Shown in pieces: positions 45,614-58,682 of a DNA stretch of 64,000 nt; the stretch's first letter is position 1, and every line of letters begins with the position of its first letter. The stretch spans positions 1 through 64,000 of the forward strand of contig LODT01000041.1 of assembly GCA_001606155.1 (NCBI GenBank), given 5' to 3'. The DNA is from Tieghemostelium lacteum. Taxonomy: Eukaryota; Evosea; Eumycetozoa; Dictyosteliales; Raperosteliaceae. Both the position numbers and the translations under genes were made by a program. Below the pieces are notes generated by a model that was not told the DNA's origin, made no database searches, and was given only the letters and a program-made list of their open reading frames with translations.

Positions 45614-48600
45614 ATGGCATCAGATGACGAAGATTGGGATTCTGAGTTTGGTGTTGATGTACCCCAAATTGGATTATCTCTTCAGAGAAAACTTACCATT
45701 GGTAACCTTTCAAAGAGATCAAAATCAAAATATGATTTAGCATCTATGCTACAAGAGGAAGTCAACCAAAATCAACAACAATTTCAACAACAACAACAAC
45801 AAGCACAAGTACAACAACAACAACAACAACAAAATCAAAATCAACAACAACCATCATCACAACCTGTTACACCACAAAGAGGTAGTCTACCAGGTACACC
45901 GATTAGAACACCTTTAAATAACAATAACAATAATCTAGTATCAAAGTTTACAGAATCTGATGACGATGATTGGGATAATATGGACTCACCATCAAAATCC
46001 ATCACAGAAAAGAGAAAAGAGGAATCTGATGATGAGGATTGGGATGCAGAATTTGGAGGTGAGGTTAAAACTCTAGCTGGTATGCTAAATAGTACACCAA
46101 AATCAACAGGATCACCAGGTATTGCATCACCACAAATGAAAATCTTAGGTATTAAAGCTGATCCAAATAGTAAAATGGATTGGGATGATGACTTTTTATT
46201 CAATGATAATTCAGAATCTGAGAATAAACTACAACAACCACAGGTAAATATAATATCTAGAGCTAGATCAGTGCCTGTTGTTGGTAATGCTCTAGAATCT
46301 TCAAAGATACCACAATCCATAACAGAATTATTATCATTAATGCAATGTATGTAAAAAAGAAAATTAAGATTCATATAAATGGATTTTTATTATTAACACA
46401 CTTGTTATTATTATAATTATAGTTGGTAATGAAATTGATGAAAAATTATTATTACCAGTACCAGAAACTAAATCGAATTTAAATTCACTTAAAGTTATAT
46501 CAGGTAGGTTATTTCTTTATTATAATTCATTCAATAGTTGGAGTATTAATATGATTTTTTTTTTATTATTTCGTATTATAAAAATATTTAGAAGTTGAAT
46601 TTAAAAAATCAGTAGAATCACAGAATAAAATTATACAGCAAAGAGAACAAAAGAGTAATAAATTGGAGATTAGTAAAGGCTATTATGATTTAGGATTAAT
46701 TTACCAACAGAATCAACAACAAACTATACTGGTAAATACCCAATTTTCAACTGCACTAAAAATCTATCAAGAGTTTATTGATGATGATGACGATTTTGAT
46801 ACACCTTCAGTAGCAGATTACGAATATGAAACTAATCTGTACTTTCAATTGGGTCTCAGTTCTAGATTGATGGCAGATGTTTTTAATGCCATTGATTATT
46901 TTAAGAAATCACTAGAGATCTCACAGAGAGATACAAAAAAGAATCTATGGATGTTTCTACGTGTAAATTTAGAGCTTGGACAATGCTATATAACTTCAGA
47001 GACACCAGTTTATGCGACTAGATATTTTGATACTTTGGTTAGAACAGTATTGTTGTCTGGGTGTCCTGGATCACCTCACCAACACAGTCGTGATCAATGT
47101 CTATCTCAACAGGTTATTGGAAAACTTACTGCTGAACAATGGAATTTGGTATCAGTTGGTTGCTTCCAGATGGCAAAAACACTAAAGGTACTTCAAGAAA
47201 ATGATTTGGCACTCGGATATTTGAAAAATTCTTTGGCAACTCTAAGGAAATTCAAATCATTTAAAACACAGTCTGCATCAACTCAACATCAATCAGTTGC
47301 ACCTGTCAATGAAAATGAGATTATTAACCTCATTTCTGAACTCAAGAAGGCTGCATTGATGGTAGAGGCTTCCGATCTTACAACAGCCAAAGATTTTGAA
47401 TCAGAAGATGACGAAGAGGATTGGGATGCTGAATTGGGTCTGAATGTAGAAGAAGAACGTCCAATTCTTCAACTCACTGGTCAATCACCTGCTGTAACTA
47501 TCAACTCTGGAAAAGATCGTATGCCAACTCACTACAAATTACTGGAAACCATCAGTAATCAAACTTTTGAAATTGTAAAATATCCCAAACCCTCTTATCT
47601 ATACAGTTTGACAACACAAGAAGGCCATTTATTCCTACATGAGGAGGCTCTATGTCAATGGTTGTCGAATATAATTGTCAAACATCTTCAAGGACAAGAC
47701 AGGGCACTTCGTGTAGTTCCCAAAGCATCTTTAGACGAGATGATTAATGAATTTGAACTATCCACATCACAATTGGCTATCAGTTCCAAGAGATGGGCAA
47801 GAACTATTGTTGAATTTTGTTTTACCCTACATCTATTTGGACACGATGAAACCTGTTGGGATACAATCTATAAATTCTTTTTAGATATCAGAGATTACAG
47901 TACACATAGCAGTCAACAAAGACTGAAATCAAATTTCATAAACTCAAACAAAAACAATCTCCGTACTAGTAATAGTAATAATAATAGTAATAACAATAAT
48001 AATATGAATAGTAGTATAAATAATCCTCCATCTTCACCTGGTGGTTCTGGTGGATTAATTGATGAAAAAGAAGCCATTTATCATTATGCATTACAGCTAT
48101 TGTATTTGGCAAGTAAATTATGGACTAGAGAATTGGATAGTGACTACAAACACATGTGTAATGGTTTGAAAGGTCTATCCAATGTAAATTCACCATTGGT
48201 AGATTTGATAATGTCAGAATGCTATTCGCATCATCTCTATCATCGATCACGTAGTCAATCAATGGATTCTGATGAAACTTATGATAGTTATATGGACGAA
48301 CAACAAGATGAAGGTTCTGATGAAGAACCAGAATTACGTACCAGACCTGGTGAATTCTATCAGAATGAAGAGGAAAAAGTTAATCCCATACAGATATTCC
48401 TTCGTGTCTATTCACAATGCTCAACTAGACTTCAACAACAAACCAACACAACCAGTCCGAATTTGTATAGATCCATTCCAGCTGATAAGGAATACTATGA
48501 AATTGGCACAAAGAATGCCATGGCAAGAGCATTGGTTGATATTCATTTCTATCTAAATGGTATCTCTCCGCTAACAACCAAGAGATTGGATGATAATGTA

Positions 48601-51600
48601 GTTACTCAAGTAGATGCATCAGTGGCTCTTGAGTTATTGGATGCAAATGTACGTATGAAAATCCTCACTGATCTCTATCCAGAGTTACCACCAACCTATC
48701 TCAAAGCCAAAGTAGCTTATGCATTGGGTTTGAATGCTGTCGATATTGGTGATTTAATTCTAGCTGAAAAATTCCTTTTTGAATGCTTGTTTATCATTGA
48801 TCAAGTGAAAGCACCAGCATTTGGTCTTCCACTTGTTCTCTCTGAACTAGCTGCCAACGCTTCTATATCCTATGCCTCAGTACTCCTTGACAATTTCAAA
48901 TACCAATATGCCATAATCAGTTTTGACAATGCATTGTTGAATCTCAATCTCCGTAAAAAACCTGAATATGCAGCTCTGTTAAGACGTGTAGCTGCATTAG
49001 CCAGAGAAAATGATGATATCAACACCTCAATTTACTATTACAAACAGATTCTCAACAATTATCTAGAAGATAACCCACAATCTAAAACTAATGAGATTAT
49101 ATATATCTGCGGTGTCATTTCCAATCTGTATTGGGAGAAAGGAAACTATAAACAATCTGAAGAATATCTTAAAGTTATCTATTTTATCCTTTCAAGACCT
49201 ACCACTCCAAATATAGGGATTGACACAATTCCAGGATCCAGTAACGCTAACAAAATGGATACTCTTCCTAAATTTGATAATCCTCTATTTTTTGAGCACC
49301 AATTAAATCTTGCTAAACTGTACCTCGAATCATATCACTTTGAAAAGGGTTTAGAGCTTCTGGAATACATGAAAAAACACCCATTACCACATGGTAAAAC
49401 CAATTCATTAATATTTATTTTGGCTAAAGTCTACACTAAAAAGGGTTGGTTTGATGAATCTGCTGCATTATTAGCTCAGATTGATAATGAAGATTCACCA
49501 CATATTTCCAGTAGTGGTGGCATTTCATCTCTGATTAGTGCCAGCAGTGGAGGATCAGGATTCTCTACATCTTCTATCGTAAGTAACCTCACCCAAACAA
49601 GTAGCTCAGCAGGTGGTTCAAAGATTAGAACTAGTGGAATACCAATCAGTTTAAGACATGGTGGTTCTGGTGGATCTAAAGTAGAGAGAAATCTTAAATA
49701 TTGGGAATTACAATGTTTGAATTACTACCATTCCAATAAGTTCTCTGAAGCCATCATTTGTATTGAATGTGCTATTGAGACATGTCCAACTTCATCACTT
49801 TCTAGTAGAGGTCAATATTTCTACATTCGTGGTAAAATCTTCCAGAAATTAGTAAGTTTCAGCAGTGCAACTTTAATAACATTCCCCACAACCCTCAGAC
49901 CAATGTCAGAAGAATGGAGAGAGATTGTAGAGACCTGTACATCTACTTCCTATACTTGTACAGGTGACTTTATTCAAGAGTGTATTGCAAGTTACAAACG
50001 TGCCTATCACTACTACAAATCCATTGGTGATGATGTAAAGATTCAAAAGATTGTATCAAGAATTGCCGAATGCTATCTTGATCGTATCTTTGGACCTGTT
50101 GCTCTTTTACACTATCCATTTGATGATGTAGCTCGTCTTCCTCATTTTGCCACAAGTAAACTCATCCAAAAGGATTCAGAACAGGAACAACAAATATCCG
50201 ATCTAAAGAAGAGAAAATTGAAAAAAGACTCTCTACGTGTCAGTTCCACCTCAGAATCAAGTACAACAAGTGGTAGTGCTAATAGCTCAGTAAGCAGTGT
50301 TCCTCCACCTCTAAAAGAGTTTTACATCACATTAGAACTCATTGAGAATCCAGCTGTATTAGCACTGGATATCAATATAGACACTTGTAATATTCTCTTA
50401 TTACAAAGAAACTATATGAATATGGCTGAATTAAAATTCTTACAAGGCGATAGAGAATTGGCAATCAGCTACTGGAATGAATGTAAACAACTCTACTATA
50501 CACTGTTTTTTGAAGGTCCTCATTTGATTATGAAATCCGCTCCATTACACTTTATTAAAAAGATCTTCCAGATCTCCAAGAGAATGTTAAGATTCCTCTT
50601 TGCTTTTGATCAAGAGTTGATTAACAAGAATTTAATGTTAGTTGACAGTTATCTTAGTTTGGAATTGGATATTAGCCAGGCTACTCAACGTTCAATCGAG
50701 AGTAATAAACCATTTGCCTATGAATCAAATCCTCAGATTGATAAGATATTCGTACCATATGCATACCAAAGTCTCACTATTGGAAGAGCCTACAAAAAGA
50801 ACAGAATGGAAGTTTCATTTACAGTCAGTAAAAACCAAAAACTCAATGATTTTATACATTCATTCAGTAACCAAAAACCAAAAGCCCCTGAAAGTCCAAG
50901 TCATGTTTCTAATCTAACTTTTGGTGAAAAGACAAAAGATGAAGAGAAATCTGCAATTACAGGCGATGATGTAGGTGAACGTGTTTGGGGATGTTTCCAT
51001 CACATTCAAAATGAAATTCGTAAATATTCCATCGGAAAAGTTTCACAAGAGGAATTGAGTACCAAGAATAAGGTTATCATCAAACAAATTCTTAAAGTTA
51101 TGCAATCATACAAGAATCATTTAGCATCACAGGGATCTGGTTCCGTTCCAGGATCACCAGGAGCCTCTAACCTCTCTAGTAGCAGTAGCAGTAATGGATC
51201 AAATTCCCCAGTATCTATTAGTTCAGTACCTTTGACATTGAGTTCAAATAACCTTGCATCACTCTTTAGAAGTCAAACCAAATCACAATTGATCTCTAAT
51301 AACTCAACTGTAGGACAAGATGGTCGTCAAAGAACACCATCCAATGCAGGTCCAACTACCGGTGGTTCGACCATAACCAAATCCATGGCACAGAAATATG
51401 AGGAAATTAGCTTCAACTCATCCTCCAGCAAGGCTATTAACGCTTCTTTGCAAAAACTGGTTTTCTCATTACAAATTGATAATTATTTCATTCACTATGT
51501 TCCAAGTACCGGAAGAAAGAGATTTAATCGTATTGGTGGAAATGAAGAATTGGTACCACAAGCACCACCAACTAATATGCTCTATTTGGAAGTCTATCTA

Positions 51601-53514
51601 CTCTCCAATGCCAATGAAAAAGTATCTTTTGTTGTATCACCTCTTATCAGTTTAGAAAAGATCTTGTTATTCCTTTGTAATAAACCCTATTGGGCACAAT
51701 CATCTGATGAAACATCTGGTAGTGGTAGTAAGAAAAAGACATCATTCTTTGGCTCATTTTCCAGATCTAACCAAAACAGTTTTAGAACAGCTCCTAAATT
51801 CATTGAGAAAACTAGTAATTTCCACAATGAACTCATTAGCTTTTTAAATAATACAATTGGACCACCATCTGGAGAGGAACAACATCATCCAGATTCACCA
51901 CCTCAAGAGAGATCACATGACAACAAAGATTTCAAATCTGATCATCATCATCCCCCTCTCATCCCACCATCATCTAATGTCAATCCATCAATTACAACTA
52001 CCACAAATAATAATAATAACCATCACCAAGGAGTTCATCATTCACATGTAAATACCCAACCTCACTTGTATCTCCCTAATAAGGATCTGCTGTCTGCTGA
52101 CAGTCACGGAAGATCCATGAGTGTAGGTTCCAATTCTGGTGCCGGAAGAAAAATATACACTATTGATCAGTTATCCCTTATTTCACTTGCCAAGAGAATG
52201 GTGAGATCTGATGATCCTGCTTATTCTAAAGCCTATGTATCCATTGACCAATTGAGTTATCAAATTGCCAAAGTATTCTCACATAGAGAAATGAGAGAAT
52301 GTTCTGAACAAAACCCACTTCAACTATATCTATTTGTAAACAGTCATGAAGAACGTCGTTCATTATCCTCACTTGATCCAACTAATAAGACCAATGATCA
52401 AGCTATTACATTTACCCCTGAGATCTTAGCTAGTATCAATCCACTCCTAAGTCTTAGCTCATCACCAAAAGATCCAACTCAGGAGGATCTAGATCGTAAG
52501 AAAGTTGTAAACGAACTCAAACACAATACATTCTCATCACTCTTTGAAATTCTTCCAACTAATCAACAACAAATTGGATCTACAAGTGACCAAAAGAAGA
52601 TGCAATCATCCACTGGAAGCACATCAAGTACCTCCTCACATACCAGTAACAGCAGCACTAGTAGTGGTAAAGATTCAACAAAGAAATCTCAATCTAAATT
52701 TGTATTTTTTGGATCTTCCAAATCGGAAACTATTCAACCAACTACCAATATATCCACAACACCTCTACTTTTTATCTGCTCTAAATCACTTCAAGTATTC
52801 CCATGGGAGTTGATTATGATGGATTTATTTGTTGTAAGATATCTATCATTATATGATGTTCTCAGAACCAACTACATTAGTGACAGTGGAGAAGGATCTC
52901 ATCATCATTCCCTTGGTGGTGATCTATGTCCTTCATTTGTCAGTGTATGCAATAGTCAAATGGAGAAATCACAGAATACAGATTACCTAAAGAAAGAGTA
53001 CTCTCTAAGATCAGTTCTCTACAATTTGTTTACCAGTATTGTTATACCAAGTGCCAACAGAACAGTTAATGAGAATCACCCATACCACTCACCTCTCATC
53101 AAAATTGGTACCAAACCAGCCATTATGAAGAAGAAATACAAATATCTAGAGTTCTTTGATATGTCTGTAAAGAATCAACGTATCACCTCATTTATAGAAA
53201 CACATTCTTACCCCATCATAGTATTTACCTATAATGATTTGGTTGATCTCTCTAGCATTCCAGTAACACTTCTCAAATCCAAACCAATATGCACAGTCTT
53301 GTTTATCCCCAACAGCAAACAAAAGGATATCATGTCCAAACTATTTAAAATCTATGAGAATCAAGCTAAAATCTCACAGAAATCCAATCAACCCATATCA
53401 AAGAAGGAAAAATATCACTTTTTAGTATCAACTATTCAAATTCTAAAAGAGGAATTCAATTGTCCTATTGTTTTCTTTAATCCTTCATTCTATGTAAATA
53501 ATGAAAATAATTAA
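45614..53514 (+). CDS. 2578-residue TPR scaffold with acidic-Trp motifs and CHAT-like C-terminus
   Basis: Three exons (45614-46346, 46423-46503, 46592-53514). The N-terminal third carries five copies of an acidic-Trp motif: DDEDWDSEF (residue 4), DDDDWDN (about 117), DDEDWDAEF (about 139), DWDDDF (about 190) and EEDWDAEL (about 540). Helical TPR-type repeats recur (GLIYQQ...ALKIYQEF; LFQLGLSSRLMADVFNAIDYFKKSL; IYYYKQIL). Asn, Ser and His-rich linkers separate the blocks. Near the C-terminus LLFICSKSLQVFPWELIMMD and VRYLSLYDVLR resemble the CHAT/separase caspase fold ('l...LPWE.L'), and PICTVLFIPNSKQKDIMSKL fits its last strand and helix. I see no clear catalytic His-Cys pair. TPR plus CHAT recalls animal TTC28. 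The function is unknown; a cell-cycle or cytoskeletal scaffold is possible. Confidence 0.75.
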
Positions 53515-53722
53515 AACAAAAAAAACAAATAAAAATCAAATATATATATTTTAATTTTAAAAATAATGAGATTCTTTTTGTTTCATTTATACCCACCCAT
53601 TCACAATAAATAAAATATCTCCCCAAAATATACTAATTGAGTTTCCTTTTTGTGTGAAATTTCAAAATTTTTTTTTTATTTGGCACAAACCTTTTTTTGA
53701 AAGACGTTCTAGTAATAAACAA

Positions 53723-54726
53723 ATGAGTAAAAATCAATCATCCAACTCTATTTTAATGGTTGAACCAAACCATTTTGAATTAAATTTACAAGCTGTTGTT
53801 GATAATCATTTTATGAATACTCCTAAAGATGCATCAAATGTTCATGATTTAGTAGGTTTTAACCTTGATAGAACGATAGGAAGAATCTTTATGCAATGAT
53901 ATATTAATATATATACTTTTATTTATAGGCAGTAAAAGAATTTACAGATTATTATAATGAAATTACAAGTAAAGGAGTTAAAATTGAATTATTTAAACCA
54001 AAAGATGGAATTGAGACACCAGATTGTCTATTTCCAAATAATTGGTTTTCAACACATGCAGGATGGGAAGTAGAATCAGGTAGAAATACATTGGTACTCT
54101 ACCCAATGTGTCATTTAAATAGAAGATTAGAAAGAAGATCAAATATTATAGAATTTCTTAAAAATAGAGTACCTGATTTGGATATTGTTGATTTGACTGA
54201 TAGGGAAAACCAAGGAATTTATTTGGAAGGTACTGGTTCATTTGTATTGGATCGTATTCAAAGAGTAGCTTATATATGTATATCACAGAGATCTAATCAA
54301 CAATTAGCTGAGGAATGGGCTAAACGTTTAGGATATCGTTTAGTTTATTTTACCAGTGTTGATAGTCTTGGAAAGATTGTGTATCACACCAACGTAGTAA
54401 TGGCAATTTGTTCTGGTTTGGCAATTGTTTGTTTGGATTCTGTTTCTGAACGTAGAAAGGAACTAGAGGAAAGTCTATCAAAATATCATACAGTATTACC
54501 AATTACTCAAGATCAGGTATCTAAATTCTGTGGTAATGTTATTGAAGTTAGAGGTAATGATGATAAAAAATACCTTGTATGTTCTCAATCCTCTTATGAT
54601 GCATTTACACCTGAACAAAAGGAACTCATTCTCAAACATGTTAGTGGATTTATTGTTAAACATATCCCAACAATTCAATCTGTTGGTGGTGGTGGAATTC
54701 GTTGTATGATTGCTGAACTCTTTTAA
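53723..54726 (+). CDS. CtlX-like arginine deiminase-fold hydrolase
   Basis: A 308-residue protein in two exons (53723-53851 and 53929-54726). It has the pentein fold signature: LMVEPNHFELN, PDCLFPNNWFSTH with substrate residues, GTGSFVLDR, the catalytic His in GKIVYHTNVVMAICSG (about 194), and the catalytic Cys in GGGGIRCMIAELF at about 302, seven residues from the end. The combination is that of the CtlX/ArcA-type amidinotransferase-related family (citrulline or guanidino hydrolases), best known in bacteria. The reaction is probably hydrolysis of a guanidinium or ureido compound. Eukaryotic cases are scattered, so an old transfer is possible. Confidence 0.85.
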
Positions 54727-54847
54727 AATAGTTAATTGATATTAAACTTGTAATAAACATAATATATATCAAAACCCTCCCTTTGTTTCATTTTATTTTT
54801 TCATTTTTTAAATTTGTAAAAACACCACAAACGATCGATTGAATATA

Positions 54848-56047
54848 ATGTCAACATTTAACGAACCAACACTTACAGAGGAAGAAGAAGATCAATTATG
54901 GGCAAACAGTGTTGAATTGTGGAAAAAACAAAAAGAGGAGAGAAAAAGAGATAGAGAGGAAAAGATCAAACAAGGTATACCAGTACCAACTGAAGAGGAA
55001 GAGGATAACGAATGGAAGAATCTACCTATATTTATGACTTCAATGCCTGATAATCCTGAAAACAATCCAAACCTATCAGCAATACAAGCTATTATTGATG
55101 AAACTACACCAGAAGAGAGATCAGATACCTACAAGGACCTAGGTAATGATTATTTCAAAGCTGGTAAATCTAGGTATAAAGAAGCATTACATTACTACAA
55201 CCAAGCTTTAAATGTAAAATGTAATGATATGAAGAGAAATTCTATAGTTTTATCAAATAGAGCTGCAGTCAATTTAGAATTGGGTAATAATGGTGAAGTT
55301 ATTCGTGATTGTAAAATTGCAATCGAATTTAATAGACAGAATATAAAAGCTTATTTTAGATTGATGAGAGCTTTAATTGCATTACATAGAGATCAGGAGG
55401 CTTTGGTTATAGGTGACCAGTTTCTGAAAGAGATTGATCCTAATAATGTTGATATTCAAAAACTTCGTGACCAATCTCAGAAAAAGATTGAATTGGTACA
55501 GAAAAAGGAATTAGAGAAACAACAAAAAGAGTCAACAAAGAAAGCACAACTTGATCAGTTGGCTAATGAACTGTGGACTAAGAAACAGTATAGATTAGGT
55601 GAACCATTTATGGATTTGTCTTCGTATACCTATCAATCAGACAGAAAAATCACAATAGATTCAACAGGTTTAACACATTTTCCCGTTTTGTTTTTGTATC
55701 CTGAATACAATCAATCTGATTTTATAATGGATTTTCAAGAAGGTCAAACATGTGGTGACCATTTAGATATGATGTTCCCACCTGAGAACCCAGAGTTTCC
55801 TCCATGGGACAGAAACAAAAGCTATCAAATTCAGAATCTAGAAATCTACTTTGAAACTAATTGGACTAAACCTTTATTAAATACTATAAAACCAGTCTCT
55901 GAACAAAAGAGATGGATACGTGTAAAACATACTACTCCTATAGAAACTATATTATCACATAAGGAATATGTTATACCTTCAATTCCCATTTTCTATGTTC
56001 TAGATAAAACCTCAAAATTTTATAGTATATTTTTAACTAAAAAATAA
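54848..56047 (+). CDS. ttc4: TTC4/CNS1 Hsp90 co-chaperone
   Basis: A single-exon, 399-residue TPR protein. The start ATG at 54848 gives MSTFNEPTLTEEEEDQLW; an upstream in-frame TTG is not used. NPNLSAIQAIIDETTPEERSD is followed by three TPRs (YKDLGNDYFKAGKSRYKEAL, SNRAAVNLELGNNGEVIRD, IKAYFRLMRALIALHRDQEA) that clamp the EEVD ends of Hsp90/Hsp70, then a charged helix and the C-terminal wheel domain (FLYPEYNQSDFI, MFPPENPEFPPWD). Homologues adjust Hsp90 and ribosome or replication complexes. Confidence 0.92.
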   Translation: MSTFNEPTLTEEEEDQLWANSVELWKKQKEERKRDREEKIKQGIPVPTEEEEDNEWKNLPIFMTSMPDNPENNPNLSAIQAIIDETTPEERSDTYKDLGNDYFKAGKSRYKEALHYYNQALNVKCNDMKRNSIVLSNRAAVNLELGNNGEVIRDCKIAIEFNRQNIKAYFRLMRALIALHRDQEALVIGDQFLKEIDPNNVDIQKLRDQSQKKIELVQKKELEKQQKESTKKAQLDQLANELWTKKQYRLGEPFMDLSSYTYQSDRKITIDSTGLTHFPVLFLYPEYNQSDFIMDFQEGQTCGDHLDMMFPPENPEFPPWDRNKSYQIQNLEIYFETNWTKPLLNTIKPVSEQKRWIRVKHTTPIETILSHKEYVIPSIPIFYVLDKTSKFYSIFLTKK

Positions 56048-56340
56048 TAATAGTACCTATAACGGAGTAACATGACGAATCAATAAATCGTTTTTACATT
56101 GAAATTACATATGCCTATTCTCTTCACACCAGGTGAAAAAAATCAGAAACTAGACCTTATTTTTTTGATGAAAAAAATGGGTTTGCAGGGGTGAGCAGCA
56201 TAGGAGATAAAAATATTTTCGGGGTCACTACACATCACAAAATTGCAAAATAACAATTCTATTTTTTTTTTTTTATTAATTTTTTTTAGGGGTTTGATCA
56301 TCATTTATTTATTTCATTGTGTAGTAATATATATATAATA

Positions 56341-58154
56341 ATGTTAAATTCTAGAACAATTATAAACAAAATTAAAAATATTAATTTACAAAATCATAAA
56401 AATGTTCTCAAATATAGTAATAATGAGAATTTAGGAAAATTATTTTATAGTACATCACCATCAACATCTACTGGCGACCAAAATAATAGTAGTAATAATA
56501 ACAATAATAATACAGGTAAACAAAAGAAGAAAATGAATAGATTTGTATTTTGGGGTGGATTAGGTTTAGCTGCATGGTCAACAGCTTATTTTGCTGATTT
56601 AATTATAAATGATGATTTAGATTCTATTCCTGATAGATTTAGAACTAGATTACCTGAATCAAAAAGAGATGATAGACCAAGAGTTGTAATTTTGGGTACT
56701 GGTTGGGCTTCTTTAACTTTTCTCAGAAAATTACATACTGATGAATTTAACGTTACCATTGTAAGTATATTAATATTAAACTGCAATAGACTTTGAATTA
56801 TATTAATTAATTAAATTTTTTGATTTTTTAGGTTTCACCAAGAAATTATTTCTTATTTACTCCATTACTTGTTGGTGGCACTACAGGTACCTTGGAAGTC
56901 AGATCCATTATTGAACCAGTTAGAAAATATTGTCAGAGAGCAGATGCTAATGAAGCTACATTTATTGAGGCTGAATGTGTTAGTGTAGATCCAAAGAAGA
57001 AGACAATTAAATGTGTTGATAACTCTGCAATTAAAGGAGAGGTTTCTGAATTTGAATTGGAATATGATCATTTGATTGTTGGTGTGGGTGCTGATAATCA
57101 GACATTTGGTATTCCAGGTGTCAGAGAAAATAGTTGTTTCCTAAAGGAGATTAACGACACACGTGTCATTAGAGATAGGATTTTAGATTGTTTGGAAACT
57201 GCATCCTATCCAGGACAACCAGAGAAGGAAATTGACAGACTCCTCAATTTTGTTGTAGTTGGTGGTGGTCCTTCTGGTGTTGAGTTCACTGCTGAACTTA
57301 AGGATTTCCTACACTCTGATTTGTTGAGAACCTATCCATTGGCAAAGAGAATCAATGTAACCTTAGTTGAAGCTCTACCACATATTCTCAATGTTTTTGA
57401 TAAAAAGATTGTAGATCATGTCGAAAAGAGACTTCAAGAGACTTCAAATTTCAAAATTCTCACAAAAACTGCCGTTACTAATGTTCGTGAGAAAGAGATT
57501 ACAGTTAGAAATGATCAAAAGGTTGAATCTCAGATTCCCTATGGTTTATTAGTTTGGGCTACTGGTAATACTCCAAGAAAAATTACAACTCAAATTGGTC
57601 AATCTATAGGTACAAATATACAAAATAATCGTAGAGGTTTAATTGTTGATGAATACTTTAGAGTTGTAGGAGCAGAAGGTATATGGGCAATTGGTGATGC
57701 TTGTATAGATCCACAGAAACCTTTAGCACAAACTGCTCAAGTTGCAAATCAACAAGCTCGTTATCTAGGTAGACTTTTCAATCACTTGGCTGAGGATATC
57801 TATAGACAAAAGGTTGATGATAAACCTGAAGTCGTTCCAATTACACCACAACAACAACAGACTCTAGTTATTCATCCTAAACATGCTGAATTACAACAAA
57901 CTTTTGATAATATCCTAAAGAAACAACCATTGTTTAAGTATCATCATATGGGAACTTTAGCCTATGTAGGTGATCATCAAGCTGTTGCTGAATTCAAAGG
58001 TGATACTTCAACTACCACTTTTGAAGGTTATGTTACCTATTACCTGTGGAGATCTGTATATTTCTCAAAATTATTATCCCTTAAAAATCGTGTTTTGGTA
58101 GCTTTTGATTGGACTAAATCCACTATTTTTGGTAGAGATGTTTCAAGAGGTTAA
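56341..58154 (+). CDS. alternative (type II) NADH dehydrogenase, mitochondrial
   Basis: A 580-residue flavoenzyme in two exons (56341-56760 and 56832-58154). The ATG at 56341 gives a basic, Asn-rich presequence (MLNSRTIINKIKNINLQNHK) of mitochondrial type, then a hydrophobic anchor (RFVFWGGLGLAAWSTAYFA). The FAD motif VVILGTGWASLTF and the NADH motif NFVVVGGGPSGVEFTAELKDFLH are intact, followed by ATG-type WATGNTPR, IWAIGDA and AQVANQQARYLGR. It oxidises NADH with quinone without pumping protons. The C-terminal WRSVYFSKLLSLKNRVLVAFDW is the usual membrane helix. No EF-hand is seen. N-di-E or external type cannot be told from sequence. Confidence 0.93.
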
Positions 58155-58682
58155 ATTCAATTCCTCATTACCACAAAATAAATTATGATTTTTCAGATCT
58201 GAGACACTTTTCGAGACTCCTTTTTTGTAAATTCAAAAAAAAAAAATAATTAATATGAGAAAACATTATAATAAGCTTTAATGTTTAAAAGATAAAAAAA
58301 ATAACATTCAATATTTTGAGATGAAGATAGGCCCACATTGCCAAGTTTTTTGTAAGCTTAAATTGTCTTGCACAAGCCTACATTAATATTATGGAATGAT
58401 CAACTAAGAATGGTTTTAAAGTGGAGATAGAAGAGATAGAGCCTAGTGCACTTTATTGATTCAATGTATCTATTCGTTTGAACAACTCTTATATTATATA
58501 AAAAAAACAAATATGATGTATAGAAAAAATATGAAAACCCACCAAATCTAAAATTGTTGCTGGGTCACACTAAAAATTGACAAGACTGAAGAAGAGAGTA
58601 CTTCGCTGTAGATTTCTAATAAATCTTTTTAATTGTTTTAGTTGAGTGAGTTTTTGATTGATTGTCTTTACCCGTATAATTA
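58155..58682. other. tail-to-tail spacer
   Basis: No gene is seen. The NADH dehydrogenase and the minus-strand ATPase gene converge here. An A run lies at 58237-58250. The patches at 58314-58376 (gcccacattgccaag...cttgcacaagcctac) are less AT-rich and contain a loose inverted repeat around gtaagctt. An undetected non-coding RNA or decayed element is possible. Confidence 0.35.

Noticed and set aside
54839-54847. Upstream start for ttc4 giving MNI before MST
   Set aside because: The codon is TTG; the first ATG in frame is at 54848 and suits the family.
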